Shown: piece by piece, positions 5,932 through 8,968 of the stretch
Position numbering within the stretch: position 1 is the stretch's first letter
How the letters are laid out: every line of letters begins with the position of its first letter
Origin: Balneolaceae bacterium
Lineage (GTDB): Bacteria > Bacteroidota > Rhodothermia > Balneolales > Balneolaceae
DNA length: 8,968 bases
Assembly: GCA_007118525.1 (NCBI GenBank)
Contig: SKRK01000352.1
Location: forward strand, 1-8,968
Direction: 5' to 3'
Position numbers and translations under genes: made by a program
The notes under the pieces: model-generated
Seen by the model: the letters and a program-made list of their open reading frames with translations, nothing else
Told to the model about the DNA's origin: nothing
Databases searched by the model: none

Positions 5932-8258
5932 GCAATAAAGACGACAATAATAATATAGATATGGATCGCTATTTTGAGGATCCGGAATACAGAAAGAAGT
6001 TATTGGGGAACAGAGAAAGTGCTCCTCCCGAAATCGGCTCATCTAAAAAACCGCTCTTTAACAGTAAAAAGATTTTTCTCTACGGCGGGCTTGTCCTGCT
6101 GCTGCTTATCAGCTCAATGGTGGGATACTTTATCTATCTCACTCAGGCTTTGCCATCTATAGAAGAGCTTGAGAATCCGCAAACCGCTATTGCAACAGAA
6201 GTGCGAAGCCGTGACGGTGTAGTTCTGGACAGATATTTTATTCAGAACAGAACCTATGTACCCATCGATCAAATTTCTCCAAATATTATTAATGCCCTGA
6301 TAGCAACGGAAGATCATCGTTTTTTCGATCACTGGGGAATTGACAGTGAGCGATTAATCGGCCTGCCCTACTATTGGATTCAGGGGAAATTCCAGGGTGG
6401 TTCTACCATCAGCCAGCAGCTGGCTCGTAATCTATACCGGAATATCGGTTTTGAAGTATCTGTTACCAGAAAGCTCCGAGAGATGATTACCGCTATCCAG
6501 ATTGAGAATAACTATACCAAGCGTGAAATTATCGAAATGTACCTCAATCAGGTAGAGTTCAGTAACAGTGCTTTTGGAATTGAGCAGGCATCCAGAACTC
6601 ATTTTGGCAAATCGGCCAGTGATATTACTGTATCGGAAGCTGCAACGCTTATTGGTCAGCTGAGGGCCGTTTATGCATATAATCCCAGGATTTTTCCGGA
6701 TCGGGCTCAATTCAGGCGCAACGTGGTTTTGAACCAGATGTATAACCGTGACTTTATCAGTGGAGAGGTTTTTCAAAATCTGAGAATGGAAAACATTGAA
6801 CTGAACTATCAGCCGCCATCGCGCTCGGGCCGCGAGAGCCGCTATTTTGGTGAATATGTTCGCCTGCGCGTTCAAGAGTGGGCGCTGGAAAACGGCTACG
6901 ATCTGTTTACAGACGGCCTGGTAATCTACACCACCATCGACTCGCGCCTGCAGAGGCACGCCGAACGATCAGTGACTGAAAATCTGAAAGAATTTCAGCC
7001 CATTTTTGAGGGGGAATGGACTACCCGCGGAAGCGGTGAATACATGGATAAACTCTGGGAACAGTATCCTCGATTTCTAAGGGATATGATCCGTGATACA
7101 GACCGGTATAAAAATGGATTTGCCAAATTTGAGACCGATCAGGAATCTGTTGTATTTGCAAATCTGGAAGCGGACTCTGCATTTGTTGATTCGGTAAAAC
7201 GCGCGCGTACCAGACTTCAAGCCAGCTTCACCGCGATAGACCCCAACAATGGAAGCATTCTGGCCTGGGTTGGCGGGGCAGATTTCGGCTCGCAGCAATT
7301 CGACCACGTGCATCAATCACGAAGGCAAGCCGGTTCCACATTCAAACCGTTTGTTTACGCCGTAGCCATTGATAATGGCTACATGCCCTACCACACCTTT
7401 TCAAAGTATCCGGTCAGTTTTATCGACAGGGCCGGAACCCGGTGGAATCCCAAAGATCCCACGGTACCGGATGGACCTGAAATGGTTCCCCTTCGTGAAG
7501 CCCTTGCCAGAAGCTTGAACAATGTTACGGTTCGGCTGCTTCCCGAAATTGCCGGAGCACCGGGCACCAACCAGCTCCATCAGCTGGATCCCGCTGCACG
7601 AAAAATCAGGGATATGGCACAAAATCTGGGAATTAATATGAGAAATACCCGGGCCTACCCCTCCATCGCCCTGGGTACGGCTGAAGTCTCCCTGCTGGAA
7701 TTGGTAAGCGCATATACCACATTTGCCAATCAGGGTGTACATATCGATCCGGTTGCCATTACGCGAATTGAGGACAGAGAGGGGAATATACTGCAAGAGT
7801 ATAACCCTGAATACAGCCAGGAGGTAATCAGCCCGGAAACAGCATACATCATGATAGACATGATGCGTGGAGTGATTCGGGGCGGTGATGGATATCACGG
7901 AACCGGGGTGCGACTGAGAAATGTATATAATGTACAACAAGACGTGGCAGGTAAAACAGGCACCACCCAGAATAGTGCCGATAACTGGTTTGTTGCCATG
8001 ATGCCGCACATTGTTATGGGTTCCTGGGTTGGCGGTGAAGACCGAAGAGTGAGGTTCCCTACCAACAGCCCGGGCAGTATTGGTCAGGGTGCGCGAACAG
8101 CCTTGCCGATTGTTGGTCAGTTCATCAATAACGTGACCAGCGACCCCGAAGCGCCCTGGAGCACCGACGCCTTTGCACAACCTCCCGGGTTTGTAATGCC
8201 GGAGGACCCCGCATCAGCTCGGGATAGAGATCCGCGCAGAGGCAGAATCGGGTGGTAA
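5928..8258 (+). CDS. mrcA: Class A penicillin-binding protein 1A (bifunctional glycosyltransferase/transpeptidase)
   Basis: Polymerises lipid II into glycan strands and crosslinks the peptides in the periplasm. In order over 776 residues: a charged cytoplasmic tail (1-48), one membrane anchor (about 49-71), a GT51 domain and a transpeptidase domain. GT51 motifs are TEDHRFFDHWG (127-137; catalytic E128), GGSTISQQLARNLY (157-170), RKLREM (181-186) and KREIIEMYLN (198-207). Transpeptidase motifs are GSTFKP (469-474; nucleophile S470, K473), SLNN (529-532) and GKTGTTQN (675-682). All catalytic residues are present. The stretch of about 355-425 between the domains is a charged insert with no recognised motif. 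The C-terminus after the transpeptidase is Pro/Asp/Arg-rich. ATG overlaps the lpxH stop by ATGA, and the gene's own end overlaps the lipoprotein start, so expression is probably coupled. Confidence 0.95.
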   Translation: MSNKDDNNNIDMDRYFEDPEYRKKLLGNRESAPPEIGSSKKPLFNSKKIFLYGGLVLLLLISSMVGYFIYLTQALPSIEELENPQTAIATEVRSRDGVVLDRYFIQNRTYVPIDQISPNIINALIATEDHRFFDHWGIDSERLIGLPYYWIQGKFQGGSTISQQLARNLYRNIGFEVSVTRKLREMITAIQIENNYTKREIIEMYLNQVEFSNSAFGIEQASRTHFGKSASDITVSEAATLIGQLRAVYAYNPRIFPDRAQFRRNVVLNQMYNRDFISGEVFQNLRMENIELNYQPPSRSGRESRYFGEYVRLRVQEWALENGYDLFTDGLVIYTTIDSRLQRHAERSVTENLKEFQPIFEGEWTTRGSGEYMDKLWEQYPRFLRDMIRDTDRYKNGFAKFETDQESVVFANLEADSAFVDSVKRARTRLQASFTAIDPNNGSILAWVGGADFGSQQFDHVHQSRRQAGSTFKPFVYAVAIDNGYMPYHTFSKYPVSFIDRAGTRWNPKDPTVPDGPEMVPLREALARSLNNVTVRLLPEIAGAPGTNQLHQLDPAARKIRDMAQNLGINMRNTRAYPSIALGTAEVSLLELVSAYTTFANQGVHIDPVAITRIEDREGNILQEYNPEYSQEVISPETAYIMIDMMRGVIRGGDGYHGTGVRLRNVYNVQQDVAGKTGTTQNSADNWFVAMMPHIVMGSWVGGEDRRVRFPTNSPGSIGQGARTALPIVGQFINNVTSDPEAPWSTDAFAQPPGFVMPEDPASARDRDPRRGRIGW
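8238..8242 (+). promoter_or_regulatory. Shine-Dalgarno-like site for the lipoprotein gene
   Basis: AGAGG stands 9 bases before the GTG at 8252, inside the last codons of the PBP gene. The spacing is the same as at the deoxynucleoside kinase, and it supports the GTG as the real start. Confidence 0.45.
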
Positions 8259-8875
8259 AGTACTTACTCTCTACCCTGGCTCTCATCTCATTACTCTTTT
8301 CACTGCAATCGTGCGGTGAAACAGATACCAAACCTGACCGGGGCAAAGAGTCTGTTTCATTGCCGGCTTCACTTGAAGAACATTGTGGTAAACATCTTTA
8401 TCCCGCAATTTATCATCTTCCACAAACAACTCATCTGTTTGGCAGCGAAGATGAGCAGATATGGATTGGACAGCCGGTTGATGCAATATATTCCATGCTT
8501 AATGAAAGTGAGAGAAAGGGTTTAACGAATGAGCTCAATCGATTCTATATAAATCTGGAGAGTGAGGAAGAGCGGTTTCGGCTCGAGCAACAGTTTCTCC
8601 AGTGGTGTACGGCTTATCAACTCTACAGATTTCACTCAGAAGACATCAGCCGGGAAGAGCTCCTCGCTGAGTGGTATACCTCACAGGAGTATCGTTATCT
8701 TTTTGCAGATTTTGAAACAAGGCCTTTCTTTCAATCGGATGAAGCTGAACCCATAGATAAAATGGCTTCTCTCTCAAGTGCTGAAAGCAACCAGCTGGTG
8801 GCAAACTGGATCACAACTATTGCTCAATATCCCCCTGCGGATTTTGAAGAGTGGTTAAGTAGAAATGAGATTTAA
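8252..8875 (+). CDS. Putative lipoprotein of unknown function, coupled to the PBP gene
   Basis: A 207-residue protein I do not recognise. It opens with a lipoprotein signal peptide: K3, a hydrophobic stretch LLSTLALISLLFSL (5-18) and the lipobox LQSC (18-21), so C21 should be lipidated and the mature protein anchored in a membrane, probably facing the periplasm. The mature part is acidic, rich in Glu and aromatic residues, and looks mostly helical, for example EEERFRLEQQFLQWCTAYQL (105-124). No catalytic motif or repeat is visible; C45 and C119 could form a disulfide. The GTG start is forced: an in-frame TAG lies at 8225-8227 and no other ATG, GTG or TTG intervenes. GTGGTAA overlaps the PBP stop. 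By position it could assist the PBP, as Lpo lipoproteins do in E. coli, but no sequence resemblance supports that. Confidence 0.8.
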   Translation: MVKYLLSTLALISLLFSLQSCGETDTKPDRGKESVSLPASLEEHCGKHLYPAIYHLPQTTHLFGSEDEQIWIGQPVDAIYSMLNESERKGLTNELNRFYINLESEEERFRLEQQFLQWCTAYQLYRFHSEDISREELLAEWYTSQEYRYLFADFETRPFFQSDEAEPIDKMASLSSAESNQLVANWITTIAQYPPADFEEWLSRNEI

Positions 8876-8906
8876 ATGGTGACAGTATAAAAGCGTTGTT
8901 TAAGCT

Positions 8907-8932
8907 AGTCCCGATCGCAGGGCTCCTTTTTT
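8907..8932 (+). terminator. Probable intrinsic terminator of the envelope block
   Basis: A short hairpin, AG(T)CCC (8907-8912) pairing with GGGCT (8920-8924) around a 7-base loop, is followed by CC and six T residues (8927-8932). It lies 31 bases after the lipoprotein stop, where a terminator is expected. The stem is short and has a bulged T, so strength is uncertain. Confidence 0.5.
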
Positions 8933-8939
8933 ATCCCAC

Positions 8940-8954
8940 GAAGCGAAGCGAAGT
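8940..8954. repeat. Short pentamer repeat tract (GAAGC, GAAGC, GAAGT)
   Basis: Three head-to-tail pentamers follow the terminator and continue as GAG. The tract is non-coding as far as seen and is cut off soon after by the window edge. It may be the edge of a dispersed intergenic repeat, but with one copy visible this cannot be decided. Confidence 0.4.
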
Positions 8955-8968
8955 GAGATGTCTTGGCA

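Noticed and set aside
6432..6959. A 175-residue open frame on the minus strand inside the PBP gene
   Set aside because: It is antisense to the glycosyltransferase domain and shows no domain or start signal.
7401..8180. A 259-residue open frame on the minus strand inside the PBP gene
   Set aside because: It lies wholly antisense to the transpeptidase domain, whose motifs are intact. Its own translation is low-complexity with no recognisable motif.
1..8968. A defence system, prophage, transposon or CRISPR array
   Set aside because: All large reading frames belong to housekeeping families or the single lipoprotein. No transposase, integrase, direct-repeat array or tRNA-like fold was seen.

Overview
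The window reads as an ordinary chromosomal segment of a Gram-negative bacterium, most likely from the Bacteroidota/Balneolota side of the FCB group. Support for this: an LpxH-type lipid A enzyme and a lipobox lipoprotein imply an outer membrane. A long-chain polyprenyl synthase fits menaquinone or undecaprenoid-type chemistry. Clear Shine-Dalgarno (SD) sequences are missing before most genes, and one promoter candidate resembles the Bacteroidota TTG/TAnnTTTG pattern. The placement is inference; no rRNA or other marker for taxonomy is present.

Layout: two divergent gene blocks flank a 128-base promoter region at 3988-4115. The left block, all on the minus strand, reads in transcription order pfkA (TTG start), pgi, a deoxynucleoside kinase, a YceD/DUF177 protein (GTG start), rpmF (ribosomal protein L32, only 59 residues) and plsX, which runs off the left edge. 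Gaps are 5-41 bases, so one transcript is plausible. The block joins upper glycolysis (fructose-6-phosphate isomerisation and phosphorylation), deoxynucleoside salvage and the widely conserved yceD-rpmF-plsX ribosome/phospholipid cluster.

The right block, all on the plus strand, is an envelope set: a long-chain polyprenyl diphosphate synthase, an LpxH-like UDP-2,3-diacylglucosamine pyrophosphatase, a class A penicillin-binding protein (PBP1A type), and an unrecognised lipoprotein. lpxH and the PBP gene overlap by ATGA, and the PBP and lipoprotein genes overlap by GTGGTAA, which suggests translational coupling. A probable hairpin/T-tract terminator and a short GAAGC repeat tract close the window.

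I found no mobile element, CRISPR array, tRNA, rRNA or phage gene, and no convincing new system. The least explained items are the lipoprotein coupled to the PBP gene, the inverted repeat between the divergent promoters, and the repeat tract at the right edge.
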